DNA from: Streptomyces griseus
GTDB taxonomy: Bacteria > Actinomycetota > Actinomycetes > Streptomycetales > Streptomycetaceae
Length of the DNA: 32,823 nucleotides
Reading direction: 5' to 3'
NCBI GenBank assembly: GCA_002154345.1
Contig: MUNB01000114.1
Span: 1 to 32,823 of the forward strand
Shown here in pieces: positions 7,762 to 14,820 of the stretch; the stretch's first letter is position 1; each line of letters begins with the position of its first letter. A program made the translations under genes and the position numbers. The notes under the pieces were generated by a model. The model had not been told where the DNA came from and did no database searches. It worked only from the letters and a program-made list of their open reading frames with translations.

Positions 7762-8435
7762 GAGGCGTCTCCGGCAGCGGTGGCGTCCGGGCCTGCGGCG
7801 TCCGTCGGCCCGGTTTCGGCGGAGATGTCCGTGCCGTCCCGACCGGTCACCGGGTCCGGGGCCAGCGGGAGTCCGGCGGTGAACAGCACGACCTGCTCGG
7901 CGCGGGGGTCTTCGGCGTCGCGGGCGGTCAGCTCGTCCATCTTCGCCTGGAGCACCTCCCACAGCTCGGCGAGCGATTCGGGGGTCAGCCTGAGCATGAA
8001 GTCGTTGGCGCCCGACGGCTCCTGCCACTCCTGGCTCAGCCGGCCGCTCTCGATGTCCGCCTCATGGCGGTCCAGCGACCGCTGGAGGTGCTCGATCTGA
8101 CGGCGGTGCAGGACGCTGAGGACCGCGCTGCCGCCGGGGCTGCGGCGCATCGCCTCGTTGCTCCACGAGGTCATGTCGTGCACGGACTTCCAGCGCCGCT
8201 CCCGGCTGTCGCGGTGGTCGGCCTCGACGACGAACGCGTATTTGGCGAGCACCCGCAGGTGGTAGCTGGTGGAGGCCGAGGACTCCCCCGTCCTCACCGC
8301 GAGCTCGCTGGCGGTGGCCGGGCCGTGCTGCCGCAGCAGCCCGAGCAGGGTGAGGCGCAGGGGGTGGGTCAGGGCCTTGAGGGCGGCCCCGTCCTGTGCC
8401 GGATCGAGTACGCGACGACCGTCTTCGCTGTCCAT
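7758..8435 (-). CDS. ArsR-type winged-helix transcriptional regulator
   Basis: This 225-residue protein has an N-terminal winged helix: LKALTHPLRLTLLGLLRQHG, then ASELAVRTGESSASTSYHLRVLAKYAFV as the recognition region (residues about 20-80). The rest is a long C-terminal part with a helical RRQIEHLQRSLDRHE stretch and an acidic tail. It has no metal-binding Cys motif, so it is not an arsenic-type sensor. I prefer the ATG at 8435 because the homologous region begins just after it; a GTG at 8462 is possible, and neither has a clear ribosome site. It is coupled by a four-base overlap to the MFS gene and is likely an autoregulator and repressor of that pump through the inverted repeat at 8463-8498. 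Confidence 0.88.
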   Translation of the reverse strand: MDSEDGRRVLDPAQDGAALKALTHPLRLTLLGLLRQHGPATASELAVRTGESSASTSYHLRVLAKYAFVVEADHRDSRERRWKSVHDMTSWSNEAMRRSPGGSAVLSVLHRRQIEHLQRSLDRHEADIESGRLSQEWQEPSGANDFMLRLTPESLAELWEVLQAKMDELTARDAEDPRAEQVVLFTAGLPLAPDPVTGRDGTDISAETGPTDAAGPDATAAGDAS

Positions 8436-8462
8436 GACCGCAGCGTAGAACGGGAGGAGCAC

Positions 8463-8498
8463 TTTCCCAAAGTATTTTTGCAGAATATTTTTGGGAAA
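8463..8498. promoter_or_regulatory. AT-rich inverted repeat, probable ArsR operator
   Basis: Arms TTTCCCAAA and TTTGGGAAA (9 bases each) enclose 18 bases. TATTTTTG occurs twice as a direct repeat (8473-8480 and 8486-8493). The element is strikingly AT-rich for this genome and lies directly upstream of the ArsR-type gene, as expected for an autoregulatory operator overlapping a promoter. Confidence 0.7.
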
Positions 8499-8525
8499 CT
8501 CGATCGGGCGCCCGGGCGGCGGCCG

Positions 8526-9095
8526 TCAGACGTCGGCCCGGCCCTCCCCCCGCGCCCGCAGGACCCGCATCACGTCCCGGCACCAGTCACGGTTGGCACG
8601 TTCGAAGTCCCGCCCCCGGCGGCAGGTGAGATACGGGCCGACGCGTGCGCCGCGGAGCAGGAACTCCGCCTCGTCCAGGCCGCCGCGCATCCTGCGCAAC
8701 TGCTCCTCGAACAGCGCCGCCTTGGCCTCGGCGAACGCATAGCGCTCGGTGAGCCGCTCGATCAGCACGTCGGCGTCGAGATGGTCGGCCGCCTGGACCT
8801 GGACCAGCAGGTCCTCCCGCAGGAACGCGGGCTTGGCGGCGGTGGACGCGAAGCTCTCCAGCTCGGCCAGCCCCTCATCGGTGACGCGGAACAGCCGCTT
8901 GTTGGGACGCGCCTCCTGGACGACCTCGCGCCCCGCGACCAGGCCTTCCTTCTCCAGCCTGGCCAGCTCCGCGTAGACCTGCTGCGGCAGCGCGTGCCAG
9001 AAGTTCGCGACGCCCGCCGCGAACGCCTTCGTGACCTGATAGCCGCTCAGCTCCTCGTCGAGCAGCGCCGCCAGCACCGCGTGGCGCAACGCCAT
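8526..9095 (-). CDS. PadR-family transcriptional regulator
   Basis: The 189-residue protein is typical of PadR family subtype 1. It starts MALRHAVLAALLDEELSGYQVTKAF, continues with the winged helix (WHALPQQVYAELARLEKEGLV; REVVQEARPNKRLFRVTDEGLAEL) and ends in a helical Vir-type dimerisation domain rich in Leu, Ala and charged residues. The ATG at 9095 has AGGAAAGG upstream; an open frame continues 5' but reads into the palindromic promoter region. It is divergent from the SnoaL-like gene at 9251 and shares the 36-base palindrome with it, so it probably represses itself and that gene in response to an unknown ligand, often an aromatic or lipophilic compound in this family. Confidence 0.92.
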   Translation of the reverse strand: MALRHAVLAALLDEELSGYQVTKAFAAGVANFWHALPQQVYAELARLEKEGLVAGREVVQEARPNKRLFRVTDEGLAELESFASTAAKPAFLREDLLVQVQAADHLDADVLIERLTERYAFAEAKAALFEEQLRRMRGGLDEAEFLLRGARVGPYLTCRRGRDFERANRDWCRDVMRVLRARGEGRADV

Positions 9096-9172
9096 CGGAC
9101 CGCCTTTCCTCTGCGCCGTGTCCGGGTGACCCCCGCCCACGTCCACCCCTGTCCGGAACACCGAACCTCATG

Positions 9173-9208
9173 ATAGTCATGAAAGTGACTAGTCACTTTC
9201 ATGACTAT
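9173..9208. promoter_or_regulatory. Perfect 36-base palindrome, probable PadR operator
   Basis: The half-site ATAGTCATGAAAGTGACT is followed immediately by its exact reverse complement, giving 18 of 18 base pairs with no loop. It is centred between 9190 and 9191, 78 bases from the padR-type start and 43 from the SnoaL-like start. Length, symmetry and AT content mark it as a regulator binding site rather than a terminator. Confidence 0.85.
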
Positions 9209-9250
9209 GGAACGCGCCCCGGCAAGGGCGCACCTCATCGAGGAGGATCT

Positions 9251-9676
9251 ATGACCACCGCAGTGGACCGCTTCCGTGCCGCCGTGGACAACCGCGACCT
9301 CGGCGCTCTGGACGATCTGTTCACCGAGGACATCCGGCTCTACAGCCCGGTGAAGTTCACCCCGTTCGAGGGCCGGCCGGCGGTGCTGGGGCTGTTCGGC
9401 GTCCTGCTGCGCACCTTCGAGGACTTCCGTTACGTCGGCGAGTTCGCGGGCGCCTCACAGACGAGCGCCGACGGGTCCGAGGCCCCGTCGGCGGTCCTGC
9501 TCTTCCGGGCGACGGTCGGCGGCAAGGAGATCCACGGCATCGACCTCCTGCACCTGGCCGAGGACGGACGCATCAAGGAGTTCACCGTGATGGTCCGTCC
9601 GGCCTCCGCCGTCCAGGCGCTGGGCGAGGCGGTGCTCGCCGGACTGGTCGCCGACGGCCTCGTCCCCGCCCCGTAG
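9251..9676 (+). CDS. SnoaL-like / NTF2-fold small protein
   Basis: The 141-residue protein has the SnoaL-like layout: an N-terminal helix pair (VDRFRAAVDNRDLGALDDLFTEDIRLYSP), then a curved sheet including GRPAVLGLFGVLLRTFEDFRYVGEF and IHGIDLLHLAEDGRIKEFTVMVRP. Members of this fold include polyketide cyclases, isomerases and many uncharacterised ligand-binding proteins; the fold alone does not give a reaction. The ATG at 9251 has an excellent GAGGAGG site. It is divergent from the PadR regulator and probably controlled by it. It converges on the gene at 9686 with only nine bases between stops. It may be an inducible detoxifying or binding protein, which is inference from the PadR pairing. Confidence 0.85.
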   Translation: MTTAVDRFRAAVDNRDLGALDDLFTEDIRLYSPVKFTPFEGRPAVLGLFGVLLRTFEDFRYVGEFAGASQTSADGSEAPSAVLLFRATVGGKEIHGIDLLHLAEDGRIKEFTVMVRPASAVQALGEAVLAGLVADGLVPAP

Positions 9677-9685
9677 ACCGGGTAC

Positions 9686-10558
9686 TCAGCTCGCCCGCGC
9701 CGCCTCCAGGGCGTCCGCGACCAGGCCCAGGAACCGGGCGTGGTCGCGGGGCCCGTAGAGGGGCTCGGGGTTCCACGGAACGACGGGCGTGGGCACACCT
9801 TCGCTCCCCCGCAGCTCCTCCAGCGGGGCGGCATGGGCGCGGATGTCGGTCAGGATCACCTCGGGGCGCAGTGCGAAGGTGTCGGAGCGGTTCTGCGTGG
9901 ACCAGTTGGCCCCCGGGCCCTCGGCCGGCTCCACGACCTGGACGCCCAGTTCGGTGAGCACGCGCAGCTCGGGCCACATTGTGGGGCGGGCGACATGCGC
10001 CTGGTCCGGGCCGGCCGGGGAGAGCGCGAGGACCCGGGGCGCGTCGCCGGACGTGGCGGCGACGACGGAGCGCAGCCGCTCCCGGGCGGCGGCCGGCTCC
10101 CGGTCCGCGCCCGGCCGTTCCGTGGCGCCCAGCGAGCGGGCCAGCGCGGCGAACCGGTCGCCGATCTCACCGAACGTACGGGCCTGGCTGACGTCGAGGA
10201 CGACCACCGGCACCCGCTCCTCCAGCGGCTTGGCCGTCTCGGGGGCCAGCCCGTAGACATGGCCGCCGCCGTAGCTGACGGCCACCACGAGCTCCGGTCC
10301 GGTGCTCAGCAGCCGCTCGACGTCGAGAGCGGATCCCGCACCGACGTACTCGACCTCGTCCAGCGGCAGGGTCCCGGTCTTCGCCGTGTCGGGGTCCGGT
10401 CCGTCGTGGTCGGAGCCGAATATGCCCACCGGCCGGATTCCGAGGTCCCACAAGGTGGCCCCGGCCTGCACATAGGCCAGCACCCGCACCGGCGGCCGGG
10501 GCGCCGTCGACTGCTGCCCCCGGTCGTCGGAGAACCGCCATTCGCTCTGTTCCGTCAC
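9686..10558 (-). CDS. Signal-less FecB/TroA-type substrate-binding-protein homologue
   Basis: The 290-residue protein resembles periplasmic iron-siderophore binding proteins: RVLAYVQAGATLWDLGIRPVGIFGS, LDVERLLSTGPELVVAVSYGG, then PVVVLDVSQARTFGEIGDRFAALARSLGA as the linker region, and a C-terminal lobe ending FLGLVADALEAARAS. It has no signal peptide or lipobox: the mature-like sequence begins about 23 residues after the start, and the upstream frame contains no hydrophobic run. I chose the GTG at 10558, with GAGGGG about 11 bases upstream. No ABC permease or ATPase is adjacent. It is either a cytoplasmic ligand-binding protein or a binding protein exported without a recognisable signal. It is divergent from the secreted protease at 10783. 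The fold is likely; the role is unknown. Confidence 0.75.
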   Translation of the reverse strand: MTEQSEWRFSDDRGQQSTAPRPPVRVLAYVQAGATLWDLGIRPVGIFGSDHDGPDPDTAKTGTLPLDEVEYVGAGSALDVERLLSTGPELVVAVSYGGGHVYGLAPETAKPLEERVPVVVLDVSQARTFGEIGDRFAALARSLGATERPGADREPAAARERLRSVVAATSGDAPRVLALSPAGPDQAHVARPTMWPELRVLTELGVQVVEPAEGPGANWSTQNRSDTFALRPEVILTDIRAHAAPLEELRGSEGVPTPVVPWNPEPLYGPRDHARFLGLVADALEAARAS

Positions 10559-10607
10559 GTCACACACGCCCCTCTGCCGCCGACTGCCGTTCCATTCGCG
10601 CGAGTTC

Positions 10608-10619
10608 GTACACGTGTAC
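10608..10619. promoter_or_regulatory. 12-base perfect palindrome upstream of the binding-protein homologue
   Basis: GTACACGTGTAC reads identically on both strands and lies 49 bases upstream of the GTG start at 10558, in a 224-base divergent intergenic region. It is a plausible operator, but no adjacent regulator gene can be assigned to it. Confidence 0.4.
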
Positions 10620-10782
10620 CTGCCCACCTCTTCGCCCCCACACCCCTCTGGCCAGGGAACAAACAGCCGTCGACCGGTTCGGCCACGACGGGCGACCCAC
10701 GTCACCGAATGTTAGAAATGAGGCACCCTCAGTCATCGGGCAGCGCCCTGGGCCGGCCCCCTCCGGACGGAGTCAACTCCCC

Positions 10783-11631
10783 ATGCGCGCGACCTTCTTG
10801 AAGGCAGCACTGGCCGTCGGCGTCGGCGCGTCGCTCTGTGCGGCCTCGGCGGACACGCCGGCCACGGCCGGGGTCACGGCACGCGCGGCGGCAGGAGCGG
10901 CGAGGGCGGCGCAGTGTCCGGTGGTCGATGTGCTGGCCCTCTACACACCGAAGGCCGCGAAGCGGGTGGGCGGCGAGCACCGGGTGCCCGCCTCGGCCCA
11001 GCGGATCGCGACGCGGATGAACCGGTCCCTGGCGGCGGGCGGGCTCTGCGGCATCATCCGCGTCGTCCACCCGTACACGGCGACCGGCTACGAGGGCTCG
11101 GAGGAGTTCCGTACCGCGCACGCCACCCTCAAGGACCACACGGCGGGGTTCGGACGGCAGGTGCACGAGCAGCGCGCGCGGTACGGCGCCGACCTGGTCA
11201 CGCTCGTCGTGGACCGGCCGCAGCGGGGCGGCGGCACGGCGGACTACCCACCGGCGCTCGACGCCTCGACGGACGAGTTCGCCTACGCGGTCGTCGACGT
11301 CGACGGGATCGATCTGGATTCGGCGAGCCACGAGATCGGCCACAATCTGGGCCTCGCCCACGACCGTACGACGCTGGCGGGCAACGCGGACGGCTCGATG
11401 AGCGTGAGCCGGAACCGCCCGTACAACACCGGCTGGATCACCGAGGACGGCAAGCGCTACACGATCATGGCGTACCGCTCCGCGTGCGGGGACCACTGCC
11501 GGCGGATCAGCCGGTTCTCCAGTGCGACGCAGACCTGGAAGGGCCACCGGCTGGGCGACGCGGACAACGACGGGGTACGGGTGCTGCGCGAGACGATGCC
11601 GATCGTCGCCGGATACCGCGGCAAGGCCTGA
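10783..11631 (+). CDS. Secreted metzincin zinc metalloprotease
   Basis: The 282-residue preprotein has an N-terminal signal peptide (hydrophobic core about 6-21, Ala-rich cleavage region) and possibly a short pro-segment. The zinc-binding motif is HEIGHNLGLAHD (residues 183-194: His183, Glu184, His187, His193), and the Met-turn is YTIMAYR with Met229, which together define metzincins. Cys235 and Cys239 probably pair near the active-site helix. The nearest type is reprolysin-like peptidases. A CGGAG ribosome site lies about 11 bases before the ATG. The protein should act outside the cell as an endopeptidase, with unknown target. It stands alone, divergent from the binding-protein homologue and converging on the TetR gene 45 bases beyond its stop. 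Confidence 0.88.
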   Translation: MRATFLKAALAVGVGASLCAASADTPATAGVTARAAAGAARAAQCPVVDVLALYTPKAAKRVGGEHRVPASAQRIATRMNRSLAAGGLCGIIRVVHPYTATGYEGSEEFRTAHATLKDHTAGFGRQVHEQRARYGADLVTLVVDRPQRGGGTADYPPALDASTDEFAYAVVDVDGIDLDSASHEIGHNLGLAHDRTTLAGNADGSMSVSRNRPYNTGWITEDGKRYTIMAYRSACGDHCRRISRFSSATQTWKGHRLGDADNDGVRVLRETMPIVAGYRGKA

Positions 11632-11676
11632 TCCGGCCGCGGCGCTTCACCCGGCGGCGCGTCACTCGTCGGCCCG

Positions 11677-12267
11677 TCACCCGGTACGGGGGCGCGCGCC
11701 GTCCAGTGTCAGGTCCACGATCCGGCGCGCGAGCCCCCGGTCCAGCGGCGCCCCGGTCAGCAGGACCCGCGCGAACAGCGGCCCGGCCAGGGTCTCCGCC
11801 ACCAGCCGGGGGTCGGTGTCCGGGGCCAGTTCGCCGCGCTCGACCCCGCGCCGCACGATGTCCTCGCCGCGCTCCAGCCGGGCGTCCCAGTACGGCAGCC
11901 GTTCCGACTCGACGGGCTCCGCGTCGGGCGAGGCGCCGAGGTGGAGCAGGGCCGCGCCCTGCGGCGAGGCGAGGTAGTCCGAGACCGCCGACATCAGCTG
12001 GATCAGGTCCTGGCGCACGTCACCCGTGTCGGGCGCGGGCAGCGCGTCGTCGGCGTGCGAGCCGAGGGCGTCGAGCAGCAGGTTCTCGCGGGTCTTCCAC
12101 CGCCGGTACACGGAGGTCTCGTGCACCCCCGCCGCCCGGGCGACCGCCGCGACCGTGGTGCCGGTGAGCCCTTCCGACGTGAGCAGGTCGACGGTCGCCG
12201 CCAGTACGGCCTGCCGCATGCGTTCGCCCCGGCGGCGCAGCGGCGCGGGGCTCTTCTCGGTGGTCAC
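11677..12267 (-). CDS. TetR-family transcriptional regulator (divergent from alcohol dehydrogenase)
   Basis: The 196-residue protein has an N-terminal TetR helix-turn-helix: RMRQAVLAATVDLLTSEGLTGTTVAAVARAAGVHETSVYRRWKTRENLLLDAL (about residues 14-66). A helical ligand-binding domain follows, ending RIVDLTLDGARPRTG, consistent with the TetR_C type that binds small organic molecules. The start is a GTG at 12267; the open frame continues into the promoter region and beyond, so the exact start rests on domain position. It is divergently arranged with the zinc-type alcohol dehydrogenase at 12374. The 106-base gap contains two near-identical palindromes, so it very probably represses both genes and is released by a substrate or product of the dehydrogenase. 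Confidence 0.9.
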   Translation of the reverse strand: MTTEKSPAPLRRRGERMRQAVLAATVDLLTSEGLTGTTVAAVARAAGVHETSVYRRWKTRENLLLDALGSHADDALPAPDTGDVRQDLIQLMSAVSDYLASPQGAALLHLGASPDAEPVESERLPYWDARLERGEDIVRRGVERGELAPDTDPRLVAETLAGPLFARVLLTGAPLDRGLARRIVDLTLDGARPRTG

Positions 12268-12279
12268 CCGCGAACCGTA

Positions 12280-12297
12280 TCGCAGGTCTACTTGCTT
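12280..12297. promoter_or_regulatory. TetR operator site 1
   Basis: TCGCAGGTCTACTTGCTT shares 15 of 18 bases with site 2 when site 2 is read on the opposite strand, and carries the half-sites GCAGG and CTTGC four bases apart. It begins 13 bases upstream of the TetR start. Confidence 0.7.
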
Positions 12298-12323
12298 TAC
12301 GGGCAGGCCGGGCTTACGTTTCA

Positions 12324-12341
12324 AAGCAAGGCGACTTGCGA
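12324..12341. promoter_or_regulatory. TetR operator site 2
   Basis: AAGCAAGGCGACTTGCGA contains GCAAG-N4-CTTGC, a palindrome with perfect five-base arms, and lies 33 bases before the alcohol dehydrogenase start. Together with site 1 it places one operator in front of each divergent gene. Confidence 0.7.
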
Positions 12342-12373
12342 TAGGCCGCCGATCCGAACCGTAAGGACCCGTC

Positions 12374-13384
12374 ATGGAACGCATGCGCGCCGCGCGTCTC
12401 CACCTCCCCAGCCGCACCCTCACCGTGGAGGAGGTGGACAGGCCGGCGCCCGGCCCCGGCGAGGTGCTGGTGAAGGTCGGGGCGGCGGGGGTGTGCCTCT
12501 CCGATGTGCATCTCATCGACGGCACCCTGAGCCCGATGTATCCGGAAGGGGACACGGTCACCCTGGGCCATGAGGTGGCCGGGACCGTGGCGGAGACCGG
12601 GCCCGGTGTCGAGGGCTGGACGGTCGGCGACCGCGTGGTCCTCCAGGCCGGTGAGGAGCGCCGGGGCCGGACGTACACCCGGGGCGTCGACTACGACGGC
12701 GGCTGGGCCGAGTACGCCCTCGCCACCGCGACCACGCTCGTCGCCCTGCCCGACTCGCTGCCCTTCGAGCAGGCGGCGATCATCCCGGACGCGGTCTCGA
12801 CTCCGTGGGCGGCGGTGACCGCCACCGGTGACGTACGGGCGGCGGAGGCCGTGGGCGTCTGGGGCGTGGGCGGTCTCGGCGCGCACGCCGTGCAGCTGCT
12901 GCGGGCGGTGGGCGCGCACCCGGTCGTCGCGGTGGACCCTGCCCCGGCGGCCCGGAAGCGGGCCCTGGAGTTCGGGGCCGATCTGGCGCTGGACCCGGCC
13001 GATCCCCGGTTCCGCGAGAAGGTGCTCGGGGCGACGGGCGGCGCGGGCCTGGCGGCGGCGTTCGACTTCGCCGGAGTGCCTCCGGTCCGCGAGCAGGCGC
13101 TGACCGCGCTGGCGCCGAAGGGACGGCTGGTGCTGGTGGGGCTGACCGACCAGCCGCTGACCGTGGACAACGGCACGCTGTTCAGCTACCTCCAGCACCG
13201 GATCCTGGGCCACTACGGCTCGGAGAGCCACCATGTGCCGCAGCTCGTCCGGCTCGCCGAGGGCGGCCGGCTGGACTTCTCCCGGTCGATCACCGATGTG
13301 CTGCCGCTGGAGGACGTGGCGGCGGCGGTACGGCGGACGGAGACCAAGGAGGGCGACCCGGTCAGGATCGTTCTGCGGCCTTGA
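12374..13384 (+). CDS. Zinc-type alcohol dehydrogenase lacking the structural-zinc loop
   Basis: The 336-residue medium-chain dehydrogenase has the GroES-like catalytic domain (about 1-150) with zinc ligands Cys41 in GVCLSDVH and His66-Glu67 in LGHEVAG. A Rossmann domain follows with GVWGVGGLG (161-169) for NAD(P)H. The four-cysteine structural zinc loop normally found after GDRV is absent: that stretch (about 85-112) contains no Cys. A short-loop form of this type occurs in some MDR subfamilies. It has a good AAGGA ribosome site before the ATG. It should interconvert an alcohol and an aldehyde or ketone in the cytoplasm. Twin operators and a divergent TetR gene indicate substrate-induced expression. 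The 3' end overlaps the convergent YihY gene by 23 bases. Confidence 0.9.
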   Translation: MERMRAARLHLPSRTLTVEEVDRPAPGPGEVLVKVGAAGVCLSDVHLIDGTLSPMYPEGDTVTLGHEVAGTVAETGPGVEGWTVGDRVVLQAGEERRGRTYTRGVDYDGGWAEYALATATTLVALPDSLPFEQAAIIPDAVSTPWAAVTATGDVRAAEAVGVWGVGGLGAHAVQLLRAVGAHPVVAVDPAPAARKRALEFGADLALDPADPRFREKVLGATGGAGLAAAFDFAGVPPVREQALTALAPKGRLVLVGLTDQPLTVDNGTLFSYLQHRILGHYGSESHHVPQLVRLAEGGRLDFSRSITDVLPLEDVAAAVRRTETKEGDPVRIVLRP

Positions 13385-14405
13385 CGGGCTCGACCGCGGC
13401 GGTGCCGGGTTCCTCCTCCGGCTCCGCCTCGCGCCGCTCCAGCTCGACGTTGAACTGGGCGCCGGCCAGCAGCGAGAGGTTGGCGAACCAGACCCAGATG
13501 AGGAAGACGACGAGCCCGGCGAGCGACCCGTACAGCCTGCTGTAGCTGCCGATCCGGGTCGCGTACAGCGCGAATCCCGCCGAGGAGGCCAGCCACAGGA
13601 AGGCGGCCAGGACCCCGCCGGGCAGGCCCCTGCGGATGCCGCGCGCGGGGCGCGGGCCGGTGCGGAAGAGCACCAGGATCAGACAGGCGACGAGGCAGAG
13701 CAGCACCGGCCACTTCAGGACCGCCCACAGGGTCTCGCCCCCGTGCGGCAGGCCGATGCGGCGGCCGAGCCAGCGAGCCAGCGGGCCGGTCAGGACCAGT
13801 GCGAGGGCGCTGGTCATCAGCAGGACGAGCAGACCGATCGCCGAGACGACGATGATGTGGGCCTTGCGCAGCGCCGGGCGGGTGTCCCGCACCTGGTGCA
13901 TGGCGTGCATCGCCCGCCGGAACACCGCCAGGTAGCTGCACGCGGACCACACCGCGCTCACGCTGCCGGTCGCCACGAGCACCCAGACGGCGGTGCGCTG
14001 CTCGGTCGCCGCCTCCAGCGGACGGCGCAGCGCCTCGCCGGACTCGGCCGGGGCGAAGGCGGTGATGTCGGCGATCAGGGCGCTGGTCGCGTCCGGGTTG
14101 GCCAGACCGATCACGGACACAGTGACCAGCAGCGCCGGCAGCAGGGCGAGGATGGCGTAGTACGTCAGGGCGGCGGCCCAGTCGGTGACGTCGTCGTTCC
14201 ACAGCGAAACCGGGGTGCGGCGCAGGGCGGTGGGCCAGCGGCCGGACGGTGCGGCGCGTCCGGCGGTGGGGGCGGCGCTTTCCGCGGCGGACGCGGTCTG
14301 GGTGGGCAAGCTGGTACTCCGGGGACGTGGGCGGACGCGGTGGGCGGCGTGACCGGTCCGTTCCCGGACCCGCCGACCCCGCTCGATCCTCTCCTGCCAC
14401 GTCAC
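13362..14405 (-). CDS. YihY/BrkB-family inner membrane protein
   Basis: The protein has up to 347 residues and about six transmembrane helices. The family-typical segments are DWAAALTYYAILALLPALLV near 75-95, a central AVWSACSYLAVFRRAM, and a C-terminal helix GLVVFLIWVWFANLSLLAGAQFNVELER. A hydrophilic Arg-rich N-terminus and an acidic tail flank the core. The annotated start is a GTG at 14405 with no ribosome site; a TTG at 14309 preceded by GGAG is a credible alternative and would remove 32 residues of extension. The family was once called ribonuclease BN by mistake; its true function is not established, and envelope roles are proposed. It converges on the alcohol dehydrogenase with a 23-base overlap, so the two transcripts would be antisense at their ends. 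Confidence 0.87.
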   Translation of the reverse strand: MTWQERIERGRRVRERTGHAAHRVRPRPRSTSLPTQTASAAESAAPTAGRAAPSGRWPTALRRTPVSLWNDDVTDWAAALTYYAILALLPALLVTVSVIGLANPDATSALIADITAFAPAESGEALRRPLEAATEQRTAVWVLVATGSVSAVWSACSYLAVFRRAMHAMHQVRDTRPALRKAHIIVVSAIGLLVLLMTSALALVLTGPLARWLGRRIGLPHGGETLWAVLKWPVLLCLVACLILVLFRTGPRPARGIRRGLPGGVLAAFLWLASSAGFALYATRIGSYSRLYGSLAGLVVFLIWVWFANLSLLAGAQFNVELERREAEPEEEPGTAAVEPVKAAERS

Positions 14406-14456
14406 GGCCGAAGCACACCCCCTCCCCGGCCCGGGGGCCTCCCGCGCTCCGGAGGG

Positions 14457-14774
14457 TCAGTCGTTGACGGCCGTGAGAAGGACCACGGCGTCCTGGAGCG
14501 CCAGCAGCCCGTGCCGTTCCTGCGGGATCGGGTGCAGGGTTCCGGCGGGCAGTTCGGCGTCGCCGGACGCGGCGGTGAGGCGGACGCTGCCGCGCAGCAC
14601 GAGGAGCGAGGCGGCGGGCGGCGCGTTGTGCTCGTCGAGCGCCGTGCCCTCGGTGAGAGCGATCACCGTCTGCCGCAGAGGCGGCTGCTGGAGCAGCAGG
14701 TGGGCACTGCGGCCGTGCGCGGAGGCGTGGGCCGCGGTCAGGTGTTCCTCGGCGAGTGCGTTGAGGTCGTCCAT
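14457..14774 (-). CDS. Small cupin-fold protein
   Basis: The 105-residue protein matches the single-domain cupin pattern: TALDEHNAPPAASLLVLRGSVRLTAASGDAELPAGTLHPIPQERHGLLALQDAVVLLTAV. Compared with the classic cupin motif the first metal-ligand pair is reduced to a single His, while His in the IPQERHG segment is kept, so metal-dependent catalysis is uncertain. Such small cupins often act as stress-related or binding proteins. The ATG at 14774 is preceded by only a weak ribosome site. It lies 46 bases downstream of the LacI-type gene on the same strand and may be co-transcribed with it. Function is unknown. Confidence 0.75.
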   Translation of the reverse strand: MDDLNALAEEHLTAAHASAHGRSAHLLLQQPPLRQTVIALTEGTALDEHNAPPAASLLVLRGSVRLTAASGDAELPAGTLHPIPQERHGLLALQDAVVLLTAVND

Positions 14775-14820
14775 GTGCCCACTGTGCCGCAGCCGTGGCG
14801 GCGCCGCGATCCGCGCCGTT

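Noticed and set aside
12376-13234. Antisense open frames opposite the alcohol dehydrogenase
   Set aside because: They have no domains and no ribosome sites; the plus-strand gene has intact catalytic motifs.
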